Shown here piece by piece: positions 53,038-62,350 of a DNA stretch of 64,000 nucleotides. A program made the position numbers and the translations under genes. Location: NCBI GenBank assembly GCA_021805565.1, contig JAJZFA010000013.1:1-64000 (forward strand), in the 5' to 3' direction. Within the stretch, counting starts at the first letter, position 1. Every line of letters starts with the position of its first letter. The notes below the pieces were generated by a model. The model saw nothing but the letters and a program-made list of their open reading frames with translations, was not told the origin of the DNA and searched no databases. The stretch is from Pseudomonadota bacterium (GTDB taxonomy: Bacteria; Pseudomonadota; Alphaproteobacteria; Acetobacterales; Acetobacteraceae).

Positions 53038-53357
53038 GTTCGTTTTCTCCCCAATTCCGAAAGCGCTCGATCCGAAGCGAATGCGGGGTGCGTGTCAAGC
53101 CCGGACAGTGAGCCGGTTTACGTTTTCGCTATGGCGGGGGCGATTGTTGAGCCGGTATTTGCTCATTTTCCAAAACAAATCGTCCGTCCACTGGGGCCAG
53201 CGGCAAATGTAGGTCGGGAACTAACGCTAACTCTCAGCTTATTCGCGAATTATCTAATTGATTTTATTGAGATAATTTTGCCGATGCGAAATTCTTGATT
53301 TGCGGAACGGCAGATCTGGCCTCATGAACATTCTCCCTTCCGCGGGCGCAAATCGTT
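53038..53357. other. Intergenic region with AT-rich island, upstream of the glycerol operon
   Basis: These 320 nt contain no convincing gene. The part from about 53215 to 53300 is markedly AT-rich for this genome. It holds an 8-bp inverted repeat, AATTATCT (53248-53255) and AGATAATT (53270-53277). This is the natural place for the promoter of the 2OG-oxygenase/glp operon, and the repeat may be an operator or a hairpin. Confidence 0.4.
53248..53277. promoter_or_regulatory. 8-bp inverted repeat in AT-rich island
   Basis: AATTATCT and AGATAATT are perfect complements separated by 14 nt. The spacing suits a dimeric regulator or a weak hairpin. It lies about 210 nt upstream of the 2OG-oxygenase start on the minus strand. 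Confidence 0.3.
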
Positions 53358-53971
53358 TCAGCGTTTTCTCATACCAACGAGCGCGAAAATGCCCTCCTGT
53401 GGATCTCCGGCGTTGATGACCCAGGCGCCACCCGACACTTCTTGCGGGCCGGATAGCACGCTGCCGCCGTGAGCATTTACCCGCTCCACGCCGGCATCGA
53501 TATCATCGACCGCGAAATAGTAGAGCCAGTAAGGATGCGGCGAGGACTGCGTGTTCGTGAAAATGCCGCCGCATGGCATGAAGCTGGTCTTGAAGGTCTG
53601 GTAGCTGCCCATCGGCCCCATGTCGTGCGCGACATCCTTGCTCCAGCCGAACATCCGTTCGTAGAAGGGCCACGCCGCTTCGGCATCGTTCGTGTGCAAC
53701 TCGTTCCAGCAAACCGAACCGGTCTGCATCATTTCAAGTGGCGCGGGCGGTTCGCCTACCGCTTTGAACAGCAGAAAAACGGCACCTTGCGGATCGGACA
53801 TCACGGCAAACCGACCGACGGAGGGGATATCCTGGGGAACCTTGTGAATAGCGCCGCCCGCGGCCACAATTTCCTCGGCCCGGGCATCGACGTCGTTAGC
53901 TGCGATGTAACCGAACCAGACCGGACGCCGCCGACCTCGGCGAGAAGGGCAAGTCCGGCGTCCTTCGCCAT
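53358..53971 (-). pseudogene. VOC/glyoxalase-family gene, 5'-truncated
   Basis: The C-terminal VOC domain is intact (MQTGSVCWNELHTNDAEAAWPFYERMFGW, then YYFAVDDIDAGVERVNAHGG). Of the N-terminal VOC domain only the last part remains, from PVWFGYIAANDVDARAEEIV (about 53924) downward. Upstream of that the frame is not protein-like. Directly beyond lies an IS630-type transposase fragment on the other strand. A possible frameshift near 53924 may extend remnants to an ATG at 53971. Family members are usually about 260 residues with two complete domains, so about 70 residues are missing. Confidence 0.65.
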
Positions 53972-54180
53972 GGCAACGCGCGAGGCACACTCGCGCGATG
54001 CCAGTCACCGTGTCATCTTCCACTTCACGTCGAAGCATGCGTTTTGGATGAACCAGATCGACATATGGTTCACGATCCTGATTCGAAAGCTGCTCCGGCG
54101 CGCCAGGTTCACCTCCAAGGACCATCCACAGGAGCGAACCGAGGCCTTCATCGCCTACTCCAATGCCACGATGGCCCGGC
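53970..54180 (+). mobile_element. IS630-family transposase C-terminal fragment
   Basis: One frame encodes SHRVIFHFTSKHAFWMNQIDIWFTILIRKLLRR followed by FTSKD and EAFIAYSNATMAR, the end of the DDE domain of IS630-type transposases. The catalytic Glu, normally in WLNQVEIWF, is Asp here. The N-terminal two thirds, the last residues and any terminal inverted repeats are missing. The fragment lies between the truncated VOC gene and the ftsY stop codon (54191-54189). Confidence 0.7.
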
Positions 54181-54188
54181 GGGGCGTA

Positions 54189-55121
54189 TCAGTGCGGGAT
54201 CTCGCCCCCAACCAGGCCGCGTGCGAATTCGCCCGCATCGAACGGCCGCAAATCGCCGGCCTGTTCGCCTACGCCCACGGCATGAACCGGTAACCCGAAC
54301 GCTTCCGCCAGGGCCACCACGATGCCGCCGCGCGCGCTGCCGTCCAGCTTGGTGACGACCAGGCCGGTCACCGCCACCATCTCCTTGAATACCCTGACCT
54401 GCTGAATCGCGTTCTGTCCCGTGGTCGCGTCCAGCACCAGCAGCACCGAATGCGGCGCGGTTGGATCCTGCTTGCGCAGCACGCGGATCATCTTCGCCAG
54501 TTCGTCCATCAGCGCGGCCTTGTTATGCAGCCGTCCGGCGGTGTCGATCAGCAGCACATCGGCGCCATCCGCCGTCGCCCTGGTCAGCGCATCGAACGCC
54601 AGCCCAGCGGAATCCGCGTTCTGGCCCCCCGCGATCACCGGCGTTCCCGTCCGGTCCCCCCAAATCTGCAACTGTTCGACCGCTGCCGCCCGGAACGTAT
54701 CCCCGGCGGCCATGATCGCGCGCTTACCTTCATCTTTGTAGATTTGCGCCAGCTTGCCGATCGTCGTCGTTTTGCCGTTGCCGTTGACGCCGACCACCAG
54801 CACCACATGCGGCTTATGCGCCGGATCGAGTTCCAGCGGCCGGGCGACCGGCGCCAGGATCAGGGCGATTTCCTCGGCCAGCGCTTGCCGGATTTCCTCG
54901 TCCGTCACTTCCTTGCCGAAGCGGGTGCGGCGGAACGCGGCGATAACGCGGCGGGCGGCCTCGGTGCCGAGGTCGGCCGATATCAGCAATTCCTCCAGTT
55001 CCTCCAGCGCCTCCTCATCCAGGCGGCGATTTTTGAAAACAGCCGTAATGCCGCCCGACAATTTCTGCGTGCTGCGCGACAGGCCTTCCTTCAGGCGTGA
55101 GAAAAAAGCACCAAGGGCCAT
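54189..55121 (-). CDS. ftsY: Signal recognition particle receptor FtsY
   Basis: A 310-residue SRP GTPase. The N-terminal helical domain (about residues 1-90) is short, without the long acidic A domain of enterobacteria. The GTPase has GVNGNGKTTT (residues 111-120), DTFRAAAVEQL, DTAGRLHNKAALMDEL and TKLDGSARGG. The ATG overlaps the mtaB stop by 1 nt (TGATG). Only about ten bases separate its stop codon from the IS630 fragment, so the native 3' flank has been replaced. Confidence 0.96.
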   Translation of the reverse strand: MALGAFFSRLKEGLSRSTQKLSGGITAVFKNRRLDEEALEELEELLISADLGTEAARRVIAAFRRTRFGKEVTDEEIRQALAEEIALILAPVARPLELDPAHKPHVVLVVGVNGNGKTTTIGKLAQIYKDEGKRAIMAAGDTFRAAAVEQLQIWGDRTGTPVIAGGQNADSAGLAFDALTRATADGADVLLIDTAGRLHNKAALMDELAKMIRVLRKQDPTAPHSVLLVLDATTGQNAIQQVRVFKEMVAVTGLVVTKLDGSARGGIVVALAEAFGLPVHAVGVGEQAGDLRPFDAGEFARGLVGGEIPH

Positions 55122-56350
55122 CAGGCGGCCTCCGCCAGCAGCGTATCGCCGGTGGACCCGGTCACGCGCGCGCGCAGCAATTGCCCCGGCGTCAGCGGCT
55201 GGGCCAGTCGGACCGGGGCGAAATGTTCGGTATGGCCGGTCCGGTCGGCTTCGGTAAGAACCGACACGATGGTCCCGGCCTGACCGGCGAGGAAGCGCCG
55301 TAACTCCGACAGGCCGGCGGCGCGCAGCATCGCGGCGCGTTCCTTGCGGACAGGTTTGGGAACCGGCGGCATGCGTTCGGCCGGGGTGCCCGATCGTTCG
55401 CTGTAGGGAAAAACGTGCAGATAGGGCAGGGCGGCTTCCTTCACGAAATTCAGCGTCTCATCGAACAACGCGGCGGTTTCGGTGGGAAAGCCGGCGATCA
55501 GGTCGGCACCGATCGCGATCCCCGGCCGCAGATCGCGCGCGCGCCGGATCGCCGCCATCGCCCCGGCGCTTAAATGACGGCGGCGCATGCGCTTTAAGAT
55601 CAGGTCGCTGCCGGCCTGTAGCGACAGATGCAAATGAGGCATCAGCCGGGGTTCCTCCGCGATCAGGCGCCACAGATCGTCGTCGATCGCCGCCGGATCG
55701 ATCGAGGAAAGCCGCAGCCGGGGCAGTTCCGGCACAGCCCGCAACACCCGGCGGATCATCTGTCCCAGCGACGGCGCACCCGGCAGGTCCGCCCCGTAAG
55801 ACGCGACATCGACGCCGGTCATCACAACCTCCCGGTAGCCGCTTTCCACCAGCGTGCGAACCTGATCCGCGATCGCGCCGATCGGCACGGATCGGTTGGG
55901 ACCGCGGCCGAACGGTATGATGCAAAACGTGCAGCGATGGTCGCAGCCTTGCTGAACCTGGACGAAGGCCCGCGACCGGCTGGCAAATTCGGTCACCAGG
56001 TGCGCGGCGGTTTCCCGCGCCGCCATGATGTCCGAAACCGCCGAACCAGCCTCCGGCAGCCAGCTTTCCGGCTTCAGCTTGTCTTGGTTGCCCAGCACAC
56101 GATGCACGTTGGGCAGGCCGGCCCAGGACGCGGGGTCGATCTGCACGGCGCAGCCGGTCACCACGATGCGCGTGTCCGGCTGTTCGCGGGCGATTTTGCG
56201 GATGGCCTGACGGGCCTGGCGTTCGGCCTCGGCCGTGACCGCGCAGGTGTTGACGATCGTGGTGTCGGTTCGCTCTGCCGCCAGCCCGCGCATGACCTCG
56301 CTTTCGTAGGCGTTGAGGCGGCAACCGAAGGTCAGGATATTCAGGGTCAT
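55121..56350 (-). CDS. mtaB: tRNA (N6-threonylcarbamoyladenosine(37)-C2)-methylthiotransferase MtaB
   Basis: A 409-residue radical SAM methylthiotransferase that makes ms2t6A37 in tRNA. The N-terminal cluster ligands are Cys10, Cys36 and Cys67, and the radical SAM cluster ligands are Cys136, Cys140 and Cys143 in [13 protein letters not shown]-terminal TRAM-like region follows. The gene order dapF-mtaB-ftsY with overlaps (4 nt and 1 nt) indicates one operon. Confidence 0.93.
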   Translation of the reverse strand: MTLNILTFGCRLNAYESEVMRGLAAERTDTTIVNTCAVTAEAERQARQAIRKIAREQPDTRIVVTGCAVQIDPASWAGLPNVHRVLGNQDKLKPESWLPEAGSAVSDIMAARETAAHLVTEFASRSRAFVQVQQGCDHRCTFCIIPFGRGPNRSVPIGAIADQVRTLVESGYREVVMTGVDVASYGADLPGAPSLGQMIRRVLRAVPELPRLRLSSIDPAAIDDDLWRLIAEEPRLMPHLHLSLQAGSDLILKRMRRRHLSAGAMAAIRRARDLRPGIAIGADLIAGFPTETAALFDETLNFVKEAALPYLHVFPYSERSGTPAERMPPVPKPVRKERAAMLRAAGLSELRRFLAGQAGTIVSVLTEADRTGHTEHFAPVRLAQPLTPGQLLRARVTGSTGDTLLAEAA

Positions 56351-57144
56351 GCGATTTCGCCGTGAAAGACGGTGACGGCCGGGCCGGTCATCAGCACATG
56401 GCCGTCGTCACGCCAAGCGATGTCCAGCCGCCCGCCATCGACGATGACGGCGGCGCTCCGGCCGGTAAGGCCGCGGCGGTGCGCGTTCACCAGCGCCGCG
56501 CAGGCGCCGGATCCGCAGGCCAGCGTCAGCCCGGCGCCGCGCTCCCAGACTTTCAGGCGGATCGTTTCCGCGTCCAGGATTTGGGCAAAGCCGATATTGG
56601 CGCGCTGGGGAAAGATCGGGTCGTGTTCCAGAGCGGGGCCGCGGATGGCGACCGGTTCGGCATCCAGATCGGCCACGAAGAACGTCGCGTGCGGGTTGCC
56701 CATGCCGGCGGCGGCGGGTTCGCCCGCGAGCGGTAGCCGCAGCGTATCGGTGGGGCGGCTTAGCGGCACGTCCGCCCAGCCCAGGCGTGCGGGGCCCATA
56801 TCGACCTGAACCGATCCGCCGGACAGGCGCGTCGCCGGCAGAATGCCGGACACGGTGGCGATCGCGACGGCGGAGCGGCCGTTTTCCCGCATCAGGATAT
56901 CGGCGACGCAGCGCGTGGCGTTGCCGCAGGCCCCGGCTTCCGACCCGTCGGGATTATAGATGCGCATGAACGCGGCGGCGTCGCCCGCGTGTTCGATCAC
57001 GATCAGTTGGTCGCAGCCGATCCCGGTATGGCGGTCGGACAGCGCGGCGGCGCGATCGGGGGTTATGGCAAGGGTGCGCGCGCGGTCGTCGAGGATGACG
57101 AAGTCGTTGCCGCAGCCCTGCATCTTCACGAACGGAAAGGTCAT
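56347..57144 (-). CDS. dapF: Diaminopimelate epimerase
   Basis: A 265-residue cofactor-free epimerase converting LL- to meso-diaminopimelate. The catalytic cysteines are Cys73 in GACGNATRC and Cys210 in [22 protein letters not shown] is at the N-terminus. The ATG at 57144 is chosen; an ATG at 57153 gives three more residues. It begins the dapF-mtaB-ftsY operon and is divergent from chrA. Confidence 0.95.
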   Translation of the reverse strand: MTFPFVKMQGCGNDFVILDDRARTLAITPDRAAALSDRHTGIGCDQLIVIEHAGDAAAFMRIYNPDGSEAGACGNATRCVADILMRENGRSAVAIATVSGILPATRLSGGSVQVDMGPARLGWADVPLSRPTDTLRLPLAGEPAAAGMGNPHATFFVADLDAEPVAIRGPALEHDPIFPQRANIGFAQILDAETIRLKVWERGAGLTLACGSGACAALVNAHRRGLTGRSAAVIVDGGRLDIAWRDDGHVLMTGPAVTVFHGEIA

Positions 57145-57420
57145 CGTCCGCATATAGAGTATCGCCGCGCCCAGCGGAACGTGCGGCGTCCGGACTTTCG
57201 CGTTTCCCGCGATGCCGTCCGTCGGGGCGTGTCCGCGATAACGGATAGCCATCGGCCTAAATCCAATTGCCGCTACCGGCATCCGATACTATCATAACTC
57301 GATGTGCAAACGATTAAATCCTGCCGGCATGCGTTGGCGCGTGCGCGGCACGGCCCTGTGCCGGAATATAGCCTTTAGTGGCCCGAAGGGCCGATACCTA
57401 CCCGCCGGGTCCGGCCGGAT

Positions 57421-58689
57421 ATGACCGATCCGCTGGATCGCCCGGCTTTGCAAGATCGCGACCGGACACATGACGGCGCGGAACCGGCGTACGCCGATGC
57501 CGCTTCGGTCAGGAACGTTTTTCTCGCGTTTCTGCGGTTGGGATTCACCAGCTTCGGCGGGCCGGTGGCGCATCTGGGATATTTCCGGGCCGAGTTCGTC
57601 GAACGGCGCAAGTGGCTGGATGAGGCCACGTATGGCGATATCGTCGCGCTGTGCCAGTTTCTGCCGGGTCCGGCCAGCAGCCAAACCGGGGTTAGTTTAG
57701 GCATTCTGCGTGCCGGCCTGCCGGGTGGGCTGGCGGCCTGGTGCGGGTTCACCTTGCCATCCGCCCTGGCGCTGATCCTGTTCGCCTATGGCGTCGGCCG
57801 GACCCGAAATGTGGAGCATGCGCCCTGGCTGCACGGGCTTAAAATCGTCGCGGTCGCGGTGGTGGCGCAGGCGGTTTGGGGCATGGCAAAAAACCTTTGT
57901 CCCGACCGGCAACGGGTCACGCTCGCCGTGGGTGCCGCTTTGCTGGCGATCGCGCTGCCATCGTCCACCGGACAGATCGCGGCCATCGCCATCGGCGCCC
58001 TGGCCGGATGGGTGGGGATAAACGAGCCGCCCAAAACCATCCATTCCCATCCCAGTTTCAAAACGCCCGGACGGCCGCTTGGCGTGACGGTGCTTATCAT
58101 GTTCGGTGTGTTGCTGTTCGGGTTACCGCTGTTCGCCGCGCTGAGCGGCAGCCATACCGCCGACCTGGCGGCACGGTTTTACCGCTCGGGCTCGCTCGTT
58201 TTCGGCGGCGGGCATGTGGTTCTGCCGTTGTTGAAGCAATCGGTCGTGGCGCCTGGCTGGATCGGCGATGACCGCTTTCTAGCCGGGTACGGCGCGGCGC
58301 AGGCGGTGCCTGGACCGTTGTTCACGTTTTCCGCCTATCTAGGAGCGGCGATGCGGCCGGCCCCGAATGGCTGGCTTGGCGGCATGATTTGTCTGGTGGC
58401 GATCTATGTGCCGTCGTTCCTGCTGCTGATAGGCGTCCTGCCGTTCTGGGATACGCTGCGCGGCAGGTCCGGCGTGCAAAACGCCTTGCGGGGGGTGAAC
58501 GCCGCTGTGGTTGGGCTGCTGCTGGCAGCCTTTTATAACCCGGTGTGGACAAGCGGCATTCAAGGGTCGGCGGATTTCGGGATTGGGCTGGTTGCTTTCC
58601 TGCTGCTGGTGTTCTGGCGCGTGCCGCCCTGGCTGGTGGTGCTTCTGGGCGCGGCGGCCACGGAAGTGTTCTATCTCGCCGGGTGGTGA
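57421..58689 (+). CDS. chrA: Chromate transporter, two-domain ChrA
   Basis: A 422-residue long-chain CHR-family membrane protein. The N-terminal half has FLRLGFTSFGGPVAHLGYF (near residue 38) and CQFLPGPASSQ (near 78). The C-terminal half repeats the pattern with SGSLVFGGGHVVLPLL (near 256) and AQAVPGPLFTFSAYLG (near 290). Members export chromate, although many physiological roles are unproven. The start is ATG 57421 after a short GC hairpin; no regulator is adjacent. Confidence 0.9.
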   Translation: MTDPLDRPALQDRDRTHDGAEPAYADAASVRNVFLAFLRLGFTSFGGPVAHLGYFRAEFVERRKWLDEATYGDIVALCQFLPGPASSQTGVSLGILRAGLPGGLAAWCGFTLPSALALILFAYGVGRTRNVEHAPWLHGLKIVAVAVVAQAVWGMAKNLCPDRQRVTLAVGAALLAIALPSSTGQIAAIAIGALAGWVGINEPPKTIHSHPSFKTPGRPLGVTVLIMFGVLLFGLPLFAALSGSHTADLAARFYRSGSLVFGGGHVVLPLLKQSVVAPGWIGDDRFLAGYGAAQAVPGPLFTFSAYLGAAMRPAPNGWLGGMICLVAIYVPSFLLLIGVLPFWDTLRGRSGVQNALRGVNAAVVGLLLAAFYNPVWTSGIQGSADFGIGLVAFLLLVFWRVPPWLVVLLGAAATEVFYLAGW

Positions 58690-58702
58690 CGATGTGTGTT
58701 CG

Positions 58703-58727
58703 GCGGCCGCGGCTTCCCGCCGGCCGC
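58703..58727 (+). terminator. GC-rich hairpin after chrA
   Basis: GCGGCCGCGG (58703-58712) pairs with CCGCCGGCCGC (58717-58727) with one bulged base around the loop CTTC. It lies 14 nt after the chrA stop. No T run follows, so it may not be intrinsic. Confidence 0.35.
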
Positions 58728-58917
58728 ATCGCCATAAGGGCAGCATCGGCAACCCGGTAAAGCCGTTCGGCCGGAAAGGCATCGCCCGCGCCGCAATCCC
58801 AAGCCAGACTGGCCGGCTCGGCCCGCAACGCGATGGATACAGCGGCGATGGACTATCCCGTCCTATATCGCATCGCAATTCAACGAACATCGGCGTCGCC
58901 GGGCGAACAACGCGAAC

Positions 58918-59655
58918 TCAGGCGGCTGGCGAAAGCCGTGGAACGCGCAGGGGTTCGAAGACAGGCGTAAACCCATCCTGAGGCGCGGAATCGCGAACCA
59001 TGTAGCCGCGCCCCCAGATCGTCCCGATGATCCCGCCCGCGCCGGCCCGCGCCAGCTTTTTTCGCAGCTTGCATACAAAAACGTCAATGATTTTAACCTC
59101 TGGTTCATCCATCCCGCCATAAAGGTGGTTCAGGAATGCTTCCTTGGTCAGGACCATGCCCTTACGCAGTACCAGTAGTTCCAGGATCGAATATTCCTTG
59201 CCGGTCAAATGGACATTCCGCCCGTCCACCAGGACCTCGCGACTGTCCAGGTTGAGTTCCAGCCGCCCCAACCGCACGGTCGGTTGGCTGAAGCCCTTGC
59301 TGCGGCGGACGATCGCCTGCATGCGCGCAAGCAATTCGGCCTTGTCGTAAGGCTTGGTGATGAAATCGTCGGCGCCGAGACCAAGTGCCTTCACCCTGGC
59401 CTGCGGCATTGTCAGGCCGGACAGAATCAGCACCGGCGTGTCGTTGCGGGCAACCCGCATCCGACGCACGACCTCGAACCCTTCGATATCGGGCAACGCC
59501 AGATCGAGGACGACGATGTCGTATTCATAATGCCGCAGCAGTTCGAGCGAATCCTCCCCGCTGTCGGTCTGATCCACCACCGCGCCGGCGGCCTTCAGCA
59601 TCAGCGTTATCCCGCGCGCCGCGATTAAATCTTCTTCGACCAGCAAAACCCTCAT
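58918..59655 (-). CDS. ctrA: Cell-cycle response regulator CtrA
   Basis: A 245-residue OmpR-type regulator matching CtrA. The receiver domain has Asp51 in VVLDLALPDIEG and Lys in DDFITKPY. The effector domain has the near-invariant KEYSILELLVLRKG, FLNHLYGGMDEPEVKIIDVFVCKLRKK and GTIWGRGYMVRD. The protein ends in Pro-Ala-Ala; a terminal Ala-Ala is the ClpXP degradation signal in Caulobacter CtrA. AAGGAGAGG precedes the ATG at 59655, and a TTAA-N7-TGAA sequence overlaps it. It is divergent from fliI. Confidence 0.93.
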   Translation of the reverse strand: MRVLLVEEDLIAARGITLMLKAAGAVVDQTDSGEDSLELLRHYEYDIVVLDLALPDIEGFEVVRRMRVARNDTPVLILSGLTMPQARVKALGLGADDFITKPYDKAELLARMQAIVRRSKGFSQPTVRLGRLELNLDSREVLVDGRNVHLTGKEYSILELLVLRKGMVLTKEAFLNHLYGGMDEPEVKIIDVFVCKLRKKLARAGAGGIIGTIWGRGYMVRDSAPQDGFTPVFEPLRVPRLSPAA

Positions 59656-59666
59656 GCGGCCTCTCC

Positions 59667-59681
59667 TTAACAAAATGTGAA
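59667..59681 (+). promoter_or_regulatory. Near-consensus CtrA box in the ctrA-fliI gap
   Basis: TTAA-CAAAATG-TGAA differs at one base from the CtrA consensus TTAA-N7-TTAA. It overlaps the ctrA ribosome site, so binding could control ctrA itself. The remainder of the 166-nt gap is AT-rich and should contain the promoters of ctrA and fliI. No firm -35/-10 pair is called. Confidence 0.4.
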
Positions 59682-59821
59682 TAGCCTTATACCACCATAG
59701 CGTGTTTTTTGCTAAAAGTTTTTCAACTCAAAGGTGCTTTTTTGACGAAAATCCGCTATCGTGCGCCCTGATGAAGCGAATGAATAAAGAACAATACTAT
59801 TATTGATATAAAAACATACCA

Positions 59822-61177
59822 ATGACACAAACAAATCTCGCAGAATGCCTTGAGTCCTGCCGCGTCCGGTTACGCCATGTCGCGGCCGCCCAGATCAGCG
59901 GCACCGTCACCAATCTGATCGGCCTCGTCGCCGAGGTGGAAGGGCTGACCGGGTTGGCGGCGATCGGCGACCGACTGGCGTTGCGCATGCGCGACGGACG
60001 GCTCGTACCGGCCGAGGTGACGGGCTTTCGCGAAACCGCCCTGCAGGCGATGGCCTACGGCTCGTTGGACAGTCTTGCCCACGGCGCCAAGGCCTACTGG
60101 CGGCTGGGGTCCAATACCGCACTGGACGTTGCATCGTCCTGGCTGGGCCGGGTCATCGATCCGTTGGGCAACCCGCTCGACCAGGCGGGAATTTTGCCCG
60201 GCGGATCCACGCCCAGGCCGACCCGCGCATCGCCGCCGGCGGCGACGTCGCGCGCGCGACCCGGCCCGCGCATCGATCTTGGGGTGCGCGCGCTGAACTG
60301 CTTCGCCACTTGCCGCCAAGGGCAGCGGCTTGGCCTGTTCGCCGGATCTGGCGTCGGCAAATCGACCCTGCTGTCGATGCTGACGCGCGGGACCGCGTGC
60401 GACGTTGTTGTTCTGGCTTTGGTGGGCGAGCGTGGACGCGAGGTGCGCGACTTTATCGAGACCGATTTGGGTCCGGATGGAATGGCACGATCCGTGGTCG
60501 TGGTGGCGACATCGGATTCGCCGCCGCTGATGCGGCGCCAGTGCGCCTACACGGCGATGACCGTGGCCGAACATTTTCGCGACCAGGGTCTGTCTGTACT
60601 GCTATTGATGGACAGCGTGACCCGGTTTTGCCTGGCCCTGCGGGAGATCGGGCTGTCACTGGGCGAGCCGCCCGCGACCAGGGGGTATCCGCCCAGCGTA
60701 TTCGCCGAACTGCCGCGGTTGCTGGAACGCGCGGGGCCGGGACCAGTGCTGGCGGACGGCCGAGCGGGCCAGATCACCGGGCTGTTCACGGTGCTGGTGG
60801 AGGGCGACGATCACAACGAACCGGTGGCCGATGCGGTGCGTGGCATCCTGGACGGCCATATCGTAATGGACCGTAAAATCGCCGAGGCGGGCCGGTATCC
60901 CGCTATCGATGTGCTGCGATCGCTGTCCCGCCTCGCGTCGTCGTGCCTCGGCCCGGCCCAGACCGCGACGATCCGGCGTGCCCGGGCCGTGCTGTCGCTG
61001 CATGGCGAGATGGCCGATATGGTCCGGCTGGGGGCGTACCGGATCGGGACCGATGCGGCGGTGGACGAGGCCTTGCGGCTAACCCCGGCGATCGAGGATT
61101 TCTTGCGGCAGGCTCCCGGCGAGGCTTCGGGGTTCGATGACTCGTTCGCCGGCCTGGACCGGGCACTGGCGGGTTAG
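59822..61177 (+). CDS. fliI: Flagellum-specific ATP synthase FliI
   Basis: A 451-residue F1-type ATPase energising flagellar protein export. The P-loop is AGSGVGKST (near residue 174), with ALVGERGREVRDFIE and LLLMDSVTRFCLALREIGLSLGEPP following, as in FliI. An N-terminal beta-barrel and a C-terminal domain are present. The ATG follows an AT-rich leader. The downstream FliJ-like gene begins 2 nt after the stop. Confidence 0.94.
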   Translation: MTQTNLAECLESCRVRLRHVAAAQISGTVTNLIGLVAEVEGLTGLAAIGDRLALRMRDGRLVPAEVTGFRETALQAMAYGSLDSLAHGAKAYWRLGSNTALDVASSWLGRVIDPLGNPLDQAGILPGGSTPRPTRASPPAATSRARPGPRIDLGVRALNCFATCRQGQRLGLFAGSGVGKSTLLSMLTRGTACDVVVLALVGERGREVRDFIETDLGPDGMARSVVVVATSDSPPLMRRQCAYTAMTVAEHFRDQGLSVLLLMDSVTRFCLALREIGLSLGEPPATRGYPPSVFAELPRLLERAGPGPVLADGRAGQITGLFTVLVEGDDHNEPVADAVRGILDGHIVMDRKIAEAGRYPAIDVLRSLSRLASSCLGPAQTATIRRARAVLSLHGEMADMVRLGAYRIGTDAAVDEALRLTPAIEDFLRQAPGEASGFDDSFAGLDRALAG

Positions 61178-61179
61178 CC

Positions 61180-61677
61180 ATGGCGCGCGATCCGATGCGG
61201 GTGCTGTTGACGGTGCGGCGCCATGCGGTTGAAGCCGAACGCCGAACGCTGGCAGGCTGTGTGGCGGAGCAAGCGGCTATCGCTGCCCGGATCGCGGCGC
61301 TCGACGATGCCATGCTGCGGGATCGCGACGCGGCGGCCGGCTGGGACGACGCATATCGGTTTCTCGAACTCGCGCCCGTCCGGCGGGATGCCTGGCTCGC
61401 GGATCGCCGAACCCTGGTGTTGGAAGCCGATGCGGCCGCTTGTGTTTCGCAAGCCGGACGCGATCGCCTCGCGGCGGCGCGCACGGCGTCCGAGTCGGTC
61501 GTGCAATCGATGTCGGAGCGCGAGGCCGAACGCCGGGCGGAGGCAATCCGGCGCGAACAGCATGAACTCGACGATGTTGCTCGCGCTTTGCCGGCAAAGC
61601 CGCGAACACATGCGGGTGAACGCCACCGGGATGAACGCCCGGATCGCGCCGCTTCACAGCAAAGTGTCGCACCGTAA
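61180..61677 (+). CDS. fliJ: FliJ-like coiled-coil protein
   Basis: A 165-residue, Ala/Arg/Glu-rich, largely helical protein. It begins MARDPMRVLLTVRRHAVEAERR and has coiled-coil heptads over roughly residues 10-135, with a disordered tail. FliJ chaperones are short coiled coils encoded directly after fliI, and this gene follows fliI by 2 nt. Sequence similarity within FliJ is low, so the call rests on position and shape. Confidence 0.65.
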   Translation: MARDPMRVLLTVRRHAVEAERRTLAGCVAEQAAIAARIAALDDAMLRDRDAAAGWDDAYRFLELAPVRRDAWLADRRTLVLEADAAACVSQAGRDRLAAARTASESVVQSMSEREAERRAEAIRREQHELDDVARALPAKPRTHAGERHRDERPDRAASQQSVAP

Positions 61678-61765
61678 CCATCTATTGGGCGACAGTCTGG
61701 CTTACATTGGCGGTATGCAGATTTTGACGGCGATACAGGGTTCTAACCTGGGGGAACGCGGCGGC

Positions 61766-62122
61766 ATGCATACGGTGCTCGTCGTTGAGGATGAAACGAT
61801 GGTGCGGATGCCGGTCGCCGAATTTTTGCGCGATTGCGGCTATCATGTCGTCCAGGCCGCCAACGCGGTGGAGGCGATTGCCGCGATGTCGTCCGGCGCG
61901 GCGGTCAGTCTGGTGTTCACCGACATACGCATGCCGGGGACCATGGACGGCCTCGGATTGGCGGACTGGGTTCACACCCATCATCCGGGCGTACCGGTGC
62001 TGTTGACGTCCGGCTATGCGGGGGGCCGCAGCCTGCCGCCGGAATCGGGTGAACGGTTCATCGAGAAGCCGTATTCCCAGGCCGTGGTCGCCCAGCGGAT
62101 CGCGGCGCTGTTGCAGCACTGA
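61766..62122 (+). CDS. Single-domain CheY-like response regulator
   Basis: A 118-residue receiver without output domain. VVEDE forms the acidic pocket, Asp53 lies in VFTDIRMPG, Thr81 in LLTSGYAGG and Lys101 in FIEKPY. The FTDIRMPG-x-DGLxLA and TSGYA patterns resemble stand-alone receivers of sensory or stress pathways rather than chemotaxis CheY. The ATG at 61766 has GGGGGAAC upstream; an in-frame ATG at 61715 is an alternative. Confidence 0.87.
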   Translation: MHTVLVVEDETMVRMPVAEFLRDCGYHVVQAANAVEAIAAMSSGAAVSLVFTDIRMPGTMDGLGLADWVHTHHPGVPVLLTSGYAGGRSLPPESGERFIEKPYSQAVVAQRIAALLQH

Positions 62123-62127
62123 TCGTC

Positions 62128-62248
62128 CTTAGGCCATGCCCAACAATTATCGCTTCCGATTGCAGTATCGGGCATGCCCTAAGCTTATGTTTTGCACGGC
62201 AACTTTGCTGGCGTGCTGACGCACTTATTTGCCAGCGTTGCCTTAGGC
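62128..62248. repeat. Structured palindromic repeat, copy B
   Basis: CTTAGGCCATGCCC (62128-62141) pairs with GGGCATGCCCTAAG (62170-62183) with one mismatch. A second palindrome runs from GGCAAC (62198) to GTTGCC (62242), with arms GCTGGC/GCCAGC and core GTGC-TGAC-GCAC (62213-62224). The second palindrome has the same order of elements as copy A at 157-202 and shares about 70 nt of alignable sequence. It sits 6 nt after the CheY-like stop codon. Confidence 0.6.
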
Positions 62249-62350
62249 GACGGGCGAAACCGTGCCATGATTTAACCACTTGGCCCTGCTGTAACGATGT
62301 GGCAACACCCTGTGCGGTGTTTCCCGCCTATCCCGCCAGATCGAGCCTCG

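Noticed and set aside
57379-57393. GGCCC-GAA-GGGCC hairpin upstream of chrA as a riboswitch
   Set aside because: It is a single short GC stem without further conserved structure, common by chance in this base composition.
59742-59747. TTGACG as a -35 box for fliI
   Set aside because: The expected -10 position is GC-rich and does not match.
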